A DNA stretch of 40,733 nucleotides from Bacteroidales bacterium. GTDB taxonomy: Bacteria; Bacteroidota; Bacteroidia; Bacteroidales; P3. The position numbers and the translations under genes were made by a program. The DNA lies in assembly GCA_017561155.1 (NCBI GenBank), contig JAFZDP010000020.1:1-40733 (forward strand). Reading direction: 5' to 3'. This document shows positions 17,151 through 25,525 of the stretch, piece after piece. The notes below the pieces were generated by a model, which worked only from the letters and a program-made list of their open reading frames with translations, did no database searches and was not told the DNA's origin. Position 1 is the first letter of the stretch. The number at the start of each line of letters is the position of its first letter.

Positions 17151-17167
17151 ACAAAAATTTGAACAAT

Positions 17168-17887
17168 ATGAATAAAGAAAAATTATCTCTAAAACAATGG
17201 TCAGACGAAGATAAACCTCGCGAAAAAATGCTTTTTAAAGGCAGCAAAAGCCTGAGTAATGCCGAACTTATCGCAATACTCATAGGCAGTGGCAACGACG
17301 ATGAAAATGCAGTAGACCTTGCAAAACGCATTTTAGACCACACAAACAACAATTTATCAGAGCTTTCCAAATGTACAATTACCGAACTTACGAGTAAATT
17401 CAAAGGTATAGGCACGGCCAAAGCCATAAGTATTTTGGCAGCTTTGGAACTTGGACTGCGCTCGCACTACGAAGAACCTACAAAAATAAACAAAATACAG
17501 TTAAGTTTCGATGCTTTCAAGTGTATTTACAGCAATCTGGCAAATTTGGCTCACGAAGAATTTTGGGCTATTCATTTGAACAACAATAACAAGATATTGT
17601 ACAAACAACATGTTTCGACAGGAGGAATAACCAACACCGTCGTCGATCTACGAATCATTTTCAAAACAGCATTAGAAAAAGGGTCTACTGCAATCATTTT
17701 GGCACACAATCATCCTTCCGGCAATTTGGAGCCAAGCTCAAACGATATTGCACTAACCAAAAGGATTCAAATAGCAGCCAACTATCTTGATATAAAGATT
17801 TTGGACCATATAATAATAAGCGAAAAAAACAAAGACAACTTATATTATAGCTTTTGCGACAATGGTTTATTGGATAACAATGTATAA
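17168..17887 (+). CDS. radC: RadC family protein (JAB/MPN domain)
   Basis: 239-residue protein with an N-terminal helix-hairpin-helix-like region (LSNAELIAILIGSG and FKGIGTAKAISILAALELG). The C-terminal JAB/MPN metal-binding domain carries HNHPSGNLEPSSND at about residues 180-193, which gives the HxH...SxxD zinc-ligand set. Historically called a DNA repair protein. The true activity is unsettled, and metallopeptidase-like or nuclease-associated roles have been suggested. I chose the ATG at 17168 because the -7 promoter box overlaps the upstream TTG. The gene ends inside a 14-bp hairpin that includes its stop codon. Confidence 0.93.
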   Translation: MNKEKLSLKQWSDEDKPREKMLFKGSKSLSNAELIAILIGSGNDDENAVDLAKRILDHTNNNLSELSKCTITELTSKFKGIGTAKAISILAALELGLRSHYEEPTKINKIQLSFDAFKCIYSNLANLAHEEFWAIHLNNNNKILYKQHVSTGGITNTVVDLRIIFKTALEKGSTAIILAHNHPSGNLEPSSNDIALTKRIQIAANYLDIKILDHIIISEKNKDNLYYSFCDNGLLDNNV

Positions 17888-17918
17888 ATACACTATTTAT
17901 CAAATATTTATACATTGT
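17877..17918 (+). terminator. Hairpin overlapping the radC stop codon
   Basis: ACAATGTATAAATA at 17877-17890 is the exact reverse complement of TATTTATACATTGT at 17905-17918, with a 14-nt loop. The left arm contains the last radC codons and the TAA at 17885-17887. There is no T tract, so termination is possible but not certain. Confidence 0.5.
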
Positions 17919-18132
17919 ATTCCGACTAAAATTGTACATTTATTGATTGGTCCGATAAGGAGCTTTTCGAATTTTATTCTACTGATAGCATGAATATTAA
18001 AACAATATTACAATTGTTTTGTATTGCTCTTGCTTCGGCTGTTTTCAATACTGCCAAATTTAGAAGTAAATTTCAAAAATTTCTTCCCTATATATATTAT
18101 ATGTATAAAATCGTTTTTTTTCGAAGACCAAC

Positions 18133-18220
18133 AACAGTATATCACGAGTTTTTTCACGGTATATTGTCGTTGATACGACAGTATACCATGAACCGATTGA
18201 CGGTATACCATCATTTTCGG
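18133..18220. repeat. 22-bp phased degenerate tandem array A (4 units)
   Basis: The core GTATAY occurs at 18137, 18159, 18181 and 18203, exactly 22 bp apart. Units begin near 18133, 18155, 18177 and 18199. The left half of each unit is conserved (ACAGTATAYCAT or ACGGTATACCAT) and the right 9-10 bp is not. The array lies in the gap between radC and sufB. An open frame of 82 codons crosses it in one direction and one of 68 codons in the other. The 22-bp period rotates the frame, so I do not regard either as a gene. See array C for the clearest member of this family. Confidence 0.7.
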
Positions 18221-18237
18221 TATTATCCGGAGCCATA

Positions 18238-18280
18238 AAAACAGATAATTGCAGAACTAAAACAGATTCCGATTTCCACG
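18238..18280. repeat. Two-copy 21-bp repeat following array A
   Basis: AAAACAGAT occurs at 18238 and again at 18259, 21 bp apart. This continues the roughly 22-bp periodicity beyond array A with a new unit sequence. Two copies of a 9-bp word are weak evidence on their own. Confidence 0.35.
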
Positions 18281-18628
18281 ATAATACACTCTACTCCTAT
18301 TCCAAGATTAATAGCGGAATTTAAAACTATTTTTCAAAGTAAAAAACAAAGATTTTTCCTGAATTTTATTGGTTTTTTTATCGAAAGCGGAATAAAAGCC
18401 CCAAATATCACATAACACTCATACTTGCAAAATATTAAAACACATATTTCACGCTAAATTCGTTTTTCCGGTTCGCAGAACGTAAAGTGTCGTATTTATC
18501 TTGTTCCAAAATATTTATATTCTTAAATTCGGAAAACTGACAATAGGCAGAAAAAGTAAATTATCCATAATACTACAACCTCATTTTTTTGTTGTTTGTT
18601 TACTATAGTTGAAATCTATTTTATATAG
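18281..18628. other. Gene-free stretch upstream of sufB
   Basis: A/T-rich sequence with no credible open frame and no obvious RNA structure. I see nothing identifiable in it before the sufB promoter. Confidence 0.4.
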
Positions 18629-18663
18629 TTTGACAAAAATACGGAATAAAAACGTATCTTTGC
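18629..18663 (+). promoter_or_regulatory. Promoter of sufB
   Basis: TTTG at 18629-18632 (-33-like) and TATCTTTGC at 18655-18663 (-7) form a good Bacteroidetes promoter. The ATG follows 27 bp after the -7 box. Confidence 0.75.
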
Positions 18664-18690
18664 AATACAAAATGAATTAATAAAAGAGTT

Positions 18691-20136
18691 ATGGCAGAAG
18701 ATAAAAACAATATAATACAAGAAGTTACAAACGAAGAGTATAAATATGGATTTGTAACAAACATCGAAACAGAAACTCTTGAAAAAGGTTTGAACGAAAA
18801 TGTCATTCGTTATATCTCAGCAAAAAAGAATGAACCCGAATGGCTATTGGAGTTTCGCCTAAAAGCATACCGCAAATGGCTTACGATGGACGAACCTTCG
18901 TGGGCACATTTGAAGTACGACAAAGTTGACTATCAAGATATAATATACTTTGCAGCTCCTAAGAAAAAGCAATTGGAAAGCCTAGACGAAGTAGACCCCG
19001 AACTATTAGATACATTTAAAAAACTTGGGATATCGTTAGAAGAACAAAAGAAACTTACAGGCGTTGCCGTTGATGCTGTAATGGATAGTGTTTCTGTAAA
19101 AACCACATTCTCCGAAACATTGGCAAAAGAAGGTATTCTTTTTTGCTCGTTTAGCGAGGCTGTTCAAAAATATCCCGATATAGTAAAACAATACTTGGGT
19201 TCTGTTGTACCTATTGGCGACAACTTTTTTGCAGCACTAAATTCGGCAGTATTCAGCGATGGGTCGTTCTGCTACATTCCAAAAGGTGTTCGCTGTCCTA
19301 TAGAGCTATCTACTTACTTTAGAATCAACGCTGCAAACACCGGACAATTTGAACGCACACTAATCATCGCCGACGAGGGAGCCTATGTAAGCTATATGGA
19401 AGGCTGTACCGCTCCACAACGCGACGAAAACCAACTACATGCAGCTATAGTTGAAATTATTGCTCTAAAAGATGCCGAAGTAAAATACTCGACAGTACAA
19501 AATTGGTATCCCGGTGACAAAGACGGGAAAGGTGGTATTTACAACTTTGTAACAAAACGTGGAATATGTAAAGGCAACAGAGCCAAAATATCATGGACTC
19601 AGGTAGAAACAGGTTCTGCTGTAACTTGGAAATATCCTAGCTGTATACTACAAGGCGACGATTCGGTGGCTGAATTTTATTCGGTGGCAGTTACCAACAA
19701 CTACCAACAAGCCGATACCGGAACAAAGATGATACACATAGGAAAAAACACCAGTAGTACAATTATTTCCAAAGGTATATCGGCAGGTCATAGCCAAAAC
19801 AGCTATCGAGGATTGGTAAAAATAGGCAAGGGAGCTGCCAACGCCAGGAACTATTCGCAATGCGACTCTCTTTTGCTTGGCGATTCGTGCGGTGCACATA
19901 CTTGGCCTTACATAAAAGCCAACAACCACACAGCTATCCTTGAACACGAAGCTACGACTTCTAAAATTTCTGAAGACCAATTGTTCTACTGCCAACAAAG
20001 AGGTATTTCTCAAGAAAGTGCAATAGGACTTATAGTGAATGGATATGCAAAAGATGTACTAAAAAAACTACCTATGGAATTTGCCGTAGAAGCTCAAAAA
20101 TTACTAAGCATATCGCTCGAAGGCAGTGTAGGATAA
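18691..20136 (+). CDS. sufB: Fe-S cluster assembly protein SufB
   Basis: 481-residue SufB, the scaffold component of the SufBCD complex that builds iron-sulfur clusters. Family segments are clear: [17 protein letters not shown], then [40 protein letters not shown] and [20 protein letters not shown]. The C-terminal beta-helix includes [20 protein letters not shown] and [18 protein letters not shown], then [20 protein letters not shown]. In most Bacteroidetes sufB is followed by sufC, sufD and sufS. Here it has its own promoter and is followed by a terminator-like hairpin and a convergent gene, with no sufC, sufD or sufS anywhere in the window. Confidence 0.96.
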   Translation: MAEDKNNIIQEVTNEEYKYGFVTNIETETLEKGLNENVIRYISAKKNEPEWLLEFRLKAYRKWLTMDEPSWAHLKYDKVDYQDIIYFAAPKKKQLESLDEVDPELLDTFKKLGISLEEQKKLTGVAVDAVMDSVSVKTTFSETLAKEGILFCSFSEAVQKYPDIVKQYLGSVVPIGDNFFAALNSAVFSDGSFCYIPKGVRCPIELSTYFRINAANTGQFERTLIIADEGAYVSYMEGCTAPQRDENQLHAAIVEIIALKDAEVKYSTVQNWYPGDKDGKGGIYNFVTKRGICKGNRAKISWTQVETGSAVTWKYPSCILQGDDSVAEFYSVAVTNNYQQADTGTKMIHIGKNTSSTIISKGISAGHSQNSYRGLVKIGKGAANARNYSQCDSLLLGDSCGAHTWPYIKANNHTAILEHEATTSKISEDQLFYCQQRGISQESAIGLIVNGYAKDVLKKLPMEFAVEAQKLLSISLEGSVG

Positions 20137-20197
20137 AAAACACTTATCAAGAATATACCAATACATGTTATCAACAACTTAGATAATATTTACAAAA

Positions 20198-20224
20198 GAG
20201 GTTGCCAAAATACTTGACAACCTC
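20198..20224. terminator. Bidirectional terminator between sufB and the PepSY-like gene
   Basis: GAGGTTG at 20198-20204 pairs with CAACCTC at 20218-20224, and inner bases extend the stem. It lies between two convergent genes and is flanked by A-rich and T-rich sequence. Confidence 0.65.
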
Positions 20225-20258
20225 TATTTCCATACATTAGCAACTGATTCTATGTTTT

Positions 20259-20702
20259 TTACACGTCTATTTCCATTCTATTATAATATTTATCAAAAAA
20301 CAGCTCCCTTTTGTTTGACAGCAGTACCCTCATTGAGCTATGTCGTATTTTTTCTATCTCTACAATATTCACTGAACAGTTGAATTCTTTTACATATTGC
20401 CATATTTTTTCGGGAATAATATTTTGAGGCAATCCAATCTTGGCTGATTCCATATCAATCCAATTGCCATTATTGTCAAATTCTATCTTAAGGCCGGTTG
20501 CAAAAACAGCCAGATATTCTTTACGCAAAAATAAAGTTCTACTTTCTTTCACATATACAATACGTTCTTTTGCCAATTTATCGTCGATAAATATTTGAGC
20601 TTTCAATGGCAGCTTTTCTTTGCCCTGAACAAAAATATTTCCTTTTGAAAATCCCAACGAGCACACACATACCATAACCGCAGCAAAAACCATCATTTTC
20701 AT
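20259..20702 (-). CDS. PepSY-like (BLIP-fold) periplasmic protein
   Basis: 147 residues with a signal peptide (about 1-19, ending SLGFSK). The mature part resembles the Bacteroidetes PepSY-like family. It has a repeat-half pattern: strand RTLFLRKEYLAVF, then KIEFDNNGNWIDMES, LPQNIIPEKIWQYVKEFN, and a final VLLSNKRELFFDKYYNRMEI. Members are small secreted proteins of unknown role, related in fold to a beta-lactamase inhibitor protein. It is convergent with sufB and divergent from the glutamate decarboxylase gene. Nothing around it suggests a partner. Confidence 0.7.
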   Translation of the reverse strand: MKMMVFAAVMVCVCSLGFSKGNIFVQGKEKLPLKAQIFIDDKLAKERIVYVKESRTLFLRKEYLAVFATGLKIEFDNNGNWIDMESAKIGLPQNIIPEKIWQYVKEFNCSVNIVEIEKIRHSSMRVLLSNKRELFFDKYYNRMEIDV

Positions 20703-20909
20703 ACAAATCGCTCCATTCTTTTACAATCTATTTCCAATCTTTTCACCTAGCAATAAATAAAACAATAGCCACATCGAATTGTTTCTCATTCGAACTATAA
20801 AATATATCATTTAAAATCAATTACTAAAAATAACTAAGTCCAAAACTTTTACTTTCAAAGCATTGTTTGATATTACAATTACTAACATTAATTGAAAACA
20901 ATTACTACT

Positions 20910-22322
20910 ATGAAAAACAAAATTGAAAAACGTACCGACAATATCGATACATCTGTTTTTGGCTCGGAAGAAATGCTACGCGTTTCGCCCAAAAACGAAA
21001 TACCTAAAAATCCTATGCCGCAAGAAATTGCCTACCAAATAGTACACGACGAAGCTATGCTAGATGGTAACGCCCGATTAAATATGGCCACATTTGTCAC
21101 TACATGGATGGACGAAGGAGCTCGACAACTAATGATGGAGTCGATGGATAAAAATATGATAGACAAGTCCGAATATCCACAAACAGCAGAAATAGAACGC
21201 AAATGTGTAAACATCATGGCTAAGTTGTGGAATAGCCCTGAAAAACCATATTGTACCGGAGCCAGCACCGTTGGCTCAAGCGAAGCCTGTATGCTTGGTG
21301 GATTAGCAGCACTTTTCCGTTGGAAAGCCCGCAGAAGAGCAGAAGGTAAAAGTACAGACAAACCAAACTTCATAATTTCTACTGCCTACCAAGTTGTATG
21401 GGAAAAATTTGCACACTATTGGGAATTGGAAATGCGTTTAGTCCCAATCAGTTTCGACAAACCATGCATGCAAGCAGAAGATGTAACAAAGCTTTGCGAT
21501 GAAAATACTTTTCTTGTAGTACCTATACAAGGTGTTACCCATACAGGTATGAACGACGATGTAGAAGGTATAAACAATGCCTTAGACGAACTAAACGCCA
21601 AAACAAAATGGGATATCCCTATACATGTAGATGCTGCCACAGGAGGATTTATACTACCATTTCTATACCCTGAAAAACAATGGGATTTCCGTTTAAAATG
21701 GGTATTATCGATAAGTACCTCCGGACATAAATTTGGCTTAGTTTATCCGGGATTAGGTTGGGTAATATGGAAAGACAGAAAGTATTTGCCGGACAACATG
21801 GTATTTAACGTAAACTATTTAGGCAACGAAGTCGGAACAATAGCTATAAATTTCTCGCGTCCCGGAAACTATGTACTAGCACAATATTACCAATTTATCC
21901 GTCTAGGATTTAAAGGCTACAGAGATATTCAGTACAACGTTATGGAAACAAAAAATTATCTTTCCGAACAAATCAAACGATTAGGATTCACTCTACTAAA
22001 CGAAGAAACACCAAACCCTCTATTCTGTTGGTACATAAAAGACGCTAAAAAGAAAAAGTGGACACTTTACGATCTATCAGATGCTATGCGACAAGATGGT
22101 TGGCAAATTCCGGCATACTCATTACCTAAGAACATGGAAGATGTGGTAGTTATGCGTATTGTGGTTCGACAAGGTACCGGCATTGACTTAGCCGACCGCT
22201 TAATCGACGATATGACTAGACATATCCACGAATTGGATGCAAGAAAAGAACCTACCGATACTTGGTTGATAATGGACAAAGCTCAAAAAGTAAAAGACAG
22301 AGGTTTTTCTCACAACAGATAA
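20910..22322 (+). CDS. gadB: Glutamate decarboxylase
   Basis: PLP-dependent enzyme converting glutamate to GABA and CO2, consuming a proton. It usually serves acid resistance. From the ATG at 20910 it has 470 residues, close to E. coli GadB. The PLP lysine is K274 in STSGHKFGLVYPGLGW, and the cofactor-binding region HVDAATGGFILPFLYP precedes it. CTGASTVGSSEACMLGGLAA is the substrate/PLP phosphate region. The TTG at 20892 would add six residues and is not supported. There is no glutamate/GABA antiporter (gadC) or glutaminase gene next to it, so any partner lies elsewhere. A strong terminator follows. Confidence 0.95.
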   Translation: MKNKIEKRTDNIDTSVFGSEEMLRVSPKNEIPKNPMPQEIAYQIVHDEAMLDGNARLNMATFVTTWMDEGARQLMMESMDKNMIDKSEYPQTAEIERKCVNIMAKLWNSPEKPYCTGASTVGSSEACMLGGLAALFRWKARRRAEGKSTDKPNFIISTAYQVVWEKFAHYWELEMRLVPISFDKPCMQAEDVTKLCDENTFLVVPIQGVTHTGMNDDVEGINNALDELNAKTKWDIPIHVDAATGGFILPFLYPEKQWDFRLKWVLSISTSGHKFGLVYPGLGWVIWKDRKYLPDNMVFNVNYLGNEVGTIAINFSRPGNYVLAQYYQFIRLGFKGYRDIQYNVMETKNYLSEQIKRLGFTLLNEETPNPLFCWYIKDAKKKKWTLYDLSDAMRQDGWQIPAYSLPKNMEDVVVMRIVVRQGTGIDLADRLIDDMTRHIHELDARKEPTDTWLIMDKAQKVKDRGFSHNR

Positions 22323-22351
22323 ATTACTGCAAAATCTCATTCATTTTGTAC

Positions 22352-22386
22352 AAAGACAGCAAATTACCTATTTGCTGTCTTTATTT
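22352..22386 (+). terminator. Terminator of gadB
   Basis: AAAGACAGCAAAT at 22352-22364 is the exact reverse complement of ATTTGCTGTCTTT at 22370-22382, with a 5-nt loop and a T-rich tail. It starts 30 bp after the gadB stop. Confidence 0.85.
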
Positions 22387-22582
22387 CTTCAAAAAAACAC
22401 AAAAAAAATGATTTTTTACGATACAAAACAAGGAAAAATATGGCATTTTATAGCATTTCCAAGCAAAATAAATAAAATATTATTATCATGACAAAATACT
22501 GATTAAAGGATCATTACAAGCAGTAAAAAAAAGAACATAAAAAATATATTCTTTTTTCTTGTTATAAATAAAAAATAATTAG

Positions 22583-22591
22583 TACTTTTGC
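22583..22591 (+). promoter_or_regulatory. -7 promoter element of the tRNA cluster
   Basis: TACTTTTGC matches the -7 consensus and lies 28 bp before the first tRNA gene. One promoter probably serves all three tRNAs. Confidence 0.65.
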
Positions 22592-22618
22592 AAACGCTAA
22601 GCGAGTTAGTAATGGCAA

Positions 22619-22691
22619 GTCTTCGTAGCTCAGTTGGTAGAGCAAATGACTCTTAATCATTGGGTCCAGGGTTCGAGTCCCTGCGAGGACA
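22619..22691 (+). tRNA. tRNA-Lys (anticodon CTT)
   Basis: A complete 73-nt cloverleaf. Acceptor GTCTTCG pairs with CGAGGAC (one G-T), the D arm is GCTCAGTTGGTAGAGC, the anticodon stem AATGA/TCATT encloses the loop CTCTTAA, and the T arm is CAGGG TTCGAGT CCCTG. The anticodon CTT at 22652-22654 reads AAG lysine codons. CCA is not encoded. Confidence 0.95.
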
Positions 22692-22706
22692 CAAATAGTA
22701 CAAGAT

Positions 22707-22780
22707 CGGGGTGTAGCGCAGTTGGCTAGCGCGCCACGTTCGGGACGTGGAGGACGGAAGTTCGAGTCTTCTCACCCCGA
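22707..22780 (+). tRNA. tRNA-Pro (anticodon CGG)
   Basis: A complete 74-nt cloverleaf. Acceptor CGGGGTG pairs with CACCCCG, the anticodon stem CCACG/CGTGG encloses the loop TTCGGGA, and the T arm is GGAAG TTCGAGT CTTCT. Anticodon CGG at 22741-22743 reads CCG. It is followed immediately by eight T (22783-22790), which may favour RNA 3' end formation. Confidence 0.95.
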
Positions 22781-22790
22781 CGTTTTTTTT

Positions 22791-22863
22791 GCCATTTTAG
22801 CTCAGTTGGTAGAGCAACGCACCCGTAATGCGTAGGTCTGCGGTTCGAGCCCGCAAAATGGCT
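22791..22863 (+). tRNA. tRNA-Thr (anticodon CGT)
   Basis: A complete 73-nt cloverleaf. Acceptor GCCATTT pairs with AAATGGC, the anticodon stem ACGCA/TGCGT encloses the loop CCCGTAA, and the T arm is TGCGG TTCGAGC CCGCA. Anticodon CGT at 22824-22826 reads ACG. It is the last of three tRNA genes in tandem. Confidence 0.95.
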
Positions 22864-22955
22864 CAAATGTTTCCCTTTTATAGTTTTCACATTTATCAAG
22901 CACTTCGGTGTTTATTTATGTATTGTAGAATAACAGTACCGAAAACAACAAATGA

Positions 22956-22998
22956 CATTTCTTTGTTCTTGTTTTCAACATCATATTCCAAAGAAATG
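22956..22998. terminator. Hairpin between the tRNA cluster and yifB
   Basis: CATTTCTTTG at 22956-22965 is the exact reverse complement of CAAAGAAATG at 22989-22998, with a 23-nt loop. It lies between the tRNA cluster and the convergent yifB gene and may end one or both transcripts. It lacks a clear T tract. Confidence 0.4.
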
Positions 22999-23023
22999 CC
23001 ATTATATATTGCTCACATACAAT

Positions 23024-24562
23024 CTATCGTCCCCAACTATCTCGATCTAAGCTCCTATAGTTTATAGCCTCGCTTAAATGTACAACAGTAATCTTTTCAG
23101 AGTTATCCAAATCGGCTATTGTACGCGACACCTTCAATATTCTATCATAAGCCCTTGCACTAAGTCCTAACTTATCCATTGCCATTTTCATCAAATTTTG
23201 ACATTCTTCATCTATGTCACAATATTGCCTGAATAGTTTAGTCGTCATTTGTGCATTGCAATATATACCTTTATGATCCTTATATCTCTCTTCTTGAATC
23301 TTTCTTGCATTCATAACTCTTTGTCGTATAGCTTCGCTTGGTTCGCCCAATTTCTTTTCAGACAATGCCGAATGACTCAGAGGAGTCACCTCGATGTGCA
23401 AGTCAATACGATCCATAAGAGGACCACTAACCTTGTTTAAATATTTATTTACAACACCGGGATTACATGTGCATTCGATATCCGGATGGTTATAATATCC
23501 ACATGGACAAGGGTTCATAGCTGCCACCAATATAAACGATGCCGGATATTCAGTAGTCATTTTAGAACGACTTATTGTTATCCTACGTTCTTCCATAGGC
23601 TGACGAAGAACTTCCAAAACTGCACGCTTAAACTCCGGCAACTCATCTAGAAACAATACTCCATTGTGTGCCAAACTTATTTCGCCGGGCTGAGGATTTG
23701 ATCCCCCTCCTACCAATGCTACATCAGATATTGTGTGATGGGGATTTCTAAATGGACGTACAGATATTAGAGCATCTTCCCTTTTCATTTTTCCTGCCAC
23801 AGAGTGAATCTTAGTAGTTTCTAACGATTCAAACAAATTAAGTGGGGGTAAAATAGATGGCATACGCTTTGCCAGCATTGTTTTTCCGGAACCCGGAGGT
23901 CCTATCAGAATAACATTATGACCACCTGCCGCAGCTATCTCTAACGCCCTCTTTATATTTTCTTGTCCTTTTACATCAGAAAAATCGAACTCATACTCGT
24001 TCAAGCTATTGTAAAACTCTTTTCGAGTATCTACTTCTGTTTTCTCCAATTCCGATTTTCCATTGAAGAAATCTATTACTTGTCCGATATTATCAGCGCC
24101 ATACACTTCCAAATCGTTCACTATAGCAGCCTCTCTTGCATTTGCTTTTGGGAGTATTATTCCTTTAAATCCCTTACTTCGAGCCTCTATTGCTATAGGA
24201 AGCACACCTTTTATTGGCTGCAAACCTCCGTCCAACGACAATTCTCCCATTATTATGTAATCGCCGATACCATCAGATTGTATCTGTTCGGATGCTGCCA
24301 ATATCCCAATTGCCAATGTAAGGTCGTATGCCGACCCTTCTTTTTTCATATCGGCGGGAGCCATATTTATTACAATTTTTCTTCCGGGTATTCTATAGCC
24401 ATATTGATGCAATGCCGAATCGATTCTTTGCTGACTCTCTTTTACTGCATTATCAGGCAATCCTACCAAAGTAAAATTCACTCCCGGCTCAACACTAACT
24501 TCTACTGTTATCGTCAGTGCATTAACGCCATATATAGCACTACCATAGGTTTTAACCAACAT
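23024..24562 (-). CDS. YifB/ComM-family Mg-chelatase-like AAA+ ATPase
   Basis: 512 residues. The N-terminal ChlI-like domain includes VEPGVNFTLVGLPDNAVKES, then AYDLTLAIGILAASEQI and SLDGGLQPIKGVLPIA. The AAA+ core has Walker A GPPGSGKT at 221-228, Walker B VLFLDELPEF near 296-306, and a Cys cluster, NPCPCGYY then CTC, near 350. The C-terminal Mg-chelatase domain ends in KVSRTIADLDNSEKI and YRSLDRD. ComM of this family is a hexameric helicase that promotes branch migration during natural transformation; in other species the role is unknown. It stands first on the strand after the DUF4296 gene, with only 6 bp between them, so it is probably part of one minus-strand transcript with mntP-like and DUF4296. 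Confidence 0.93.
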   Translation of the reverse strand: MLVKTYGSAIYGVNALTITVEVSVEPGVNFTLVGLPDNAVKESQQRIDSALHQYGYRIPGRKIVINMAPADMKKEGSAYDLTLAIGILAASEQIQSDGIGDYIIMGELSLDGGLQPIKGVLPIAIEARSKGFKGIILPKANAREAAIVNDLEVYGADNIGQVIDFFNGKSELEKTEVDTRKEFYNSLNEYEFDFSDVKGQENIKRALEIAAAGGHNVILIGPPGSGKTMLAKRMPSILPPLNLFESLETTKIHSVAGKMKREDALISVRPFRNPHHTISDVALVGGGSNPQPGEISLAHNGVLFLDELPEFKRAVLEVLRQPMEERRITISRSKMTTEYPASFILVAAMNPCPCGYYNHPDIECTCNPGVVNKYLNKVSGPLMDRIDLHIEVTPLSHSALSEKKLGEPSEAIRQRVMNARKIQEERYKDHKGIYCNAQMTTKLFRQYCDIDEECQNLMKMAMDKLGLSARAYDRILKVSRTIADLDNSEKITVVHLSEAINYRSLDRDSWGR

Positions 24563-24568
24563 AATCTT

Positions 24569-24910
24569 TTATTTTTTATCTAGTTGAAGTATAACTTTTT
24601 CGTAAATGGATCTAAACGCTTTAGGTCTGTCGGAATAATAATCTACACTTTGGTAGAAATCATCTGCAGTTACTCCATTTCGTTCAAAAATCTCCGGATA
24701 AACCTTATTTTGTAAATACTCTTTCGCATTTTCTTCGTTGTCGTATTCTATTACAATATAAGCATCTACCATATGTATTTCCGTCAATATAGTCACCATC
24801 AAATCTTCGCCAATTATATTTTCGGGTATTTGTTCTGTCTTGCACGATACAAACAATGCTACACACAGCACCAATGGCATAAAAATACGTTTCATCATAT
24901 CAGGAATCAT
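24569..24910 (-). CDS. DUF4296 family lipoprotein
   Basis: 113 residues. The N-terminus reads as a lipoprotein signal with lipobox LFVSC (cysteine about residue 23). The mature part matches the DUF4296 pattern: IGEDLMVTILTEIHMVDAYI, then FERNGVTADDFYQSVDYYSD and a final IYEKVILQLDK. Function unknown. These are small Bacteroidetes envelope proteins. Its ATG overlaps the TAA of the upstream MntP-like gene by one base (TAATG), which suggests translational coupling. A start at the internal methionines (about 24898) would give a more standard signal peptide. Confidence 0.8.
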   Translation of the reverse strand: MIPDMMKRIFMPLVLCVALFVSCKTEQIPENIIGEDLMVTILTEIHMVDAYIVIEYDNEENAKEYLQNKVYPEIFERNGVTADDFYQSVDYYSDRPKAFRSIYEKVILQLDKK

Positions 24911-25467
24911 TATTCAAAAAACATTTTAATTGCCAACTCTATCAATAGCACAGCTTTTGCACCCAACAGTAGTTTTGAAGGTATTTTTCGTTTCTGACGA
25001 CCCATAAATATGCCCATAATCGAAACCAAGAAACCCAATATTGCAGTTAGTATCAACACTAAACCCAACTGCGACGGATTATACAAAAATCCCAATCCCA
25101 TACCTATCACAAAAACATCCATCGAAGTTGCAATAGCCAAAAATACTATCGATTTCATATTCGAAACCACTATAGTATCCTTAACACCCTGTTTTTTAAC
25201 TATGTTTATAAACTGTTTTATTGCCATCAAGATAAGTATCCCTGCAGCAATAGTACGGTCGTATTGTAGTTCGCCCAAGCTAAACAAACTTGCCACCCAT
25301 ACCCCTACATACAACAAAAGGCACTGAAAAAATACCATAAGTATCGACTGGGCAATACCCTTACTATACTTGATAGAACTGCCATTGCCTACCGATGCAG
25401 ATACAACAAACATACTTACCGAAAAAGCAAAACTTAAAACTATCGAATCTAATATTGATAATTCCAT
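24910..25467 (-). CDS. MntP-like manganese efflux family membrane protein
   Basis: 185 residues with about six membrane helices. The family's two-half pattern is visible: DSIVLSFAFSVSMFVVSAS near the N-terminus and IATSMDVFVIGMGLGFLYN in the second half. In MntP the corresponding sites carry the acidic metal-binding residues. Here the aspartate in the second motif is kept, while the first motif has no clear equivalent beyond the D at residue 7. This may be a variant with altered specificity. It is translationally coupled to the DUF4296 lipoprotein. I am fairly confident of the family and much less so of the substrate. Confidence 0.75.
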   Translation of the reverse strand: MELSILDSIVLSFAFSVSMFVVSASVGNGSSIKYSKGIAQSILMVFFQCLLLYVGVWVASLFSLGELQYDRTIAAGILILMAIKQFINIVKKQGVKDTIVVSNMKSIVFLAIATSMDVFVIGMGLGFLYNPSQLGLVLILTAILGFLVSIMGIFMGRQKRKIPSKLLLGAKAVLLIELAIKMFFE

Positions 25468-25525
25468 AACTCTATTTTATTATATACTTTGTTAATCGTT
25501 TGATTTATATTATTATTCATTACTA

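Noticed and set aside
17147..17167. TTG start for radC
   Set aside because: It overlaps the -7 box TATCTTTGC; the ATG at 17168 is preferred.
17990..18238. Open frame of 82 codons between radC and sufB (and a 68-codon frame on the other strand)
   Set aside because: Both frames run through the 22-bp array A on opposite strands, and the repeat rotates through all three frames. No ribosome-binding site or promoter supports them.
23963..24583. Plus-strand open frame of 206 codons opposite yifB
   Set aside because: It is the complement of a well-conserved AAA+ ATPase gene.
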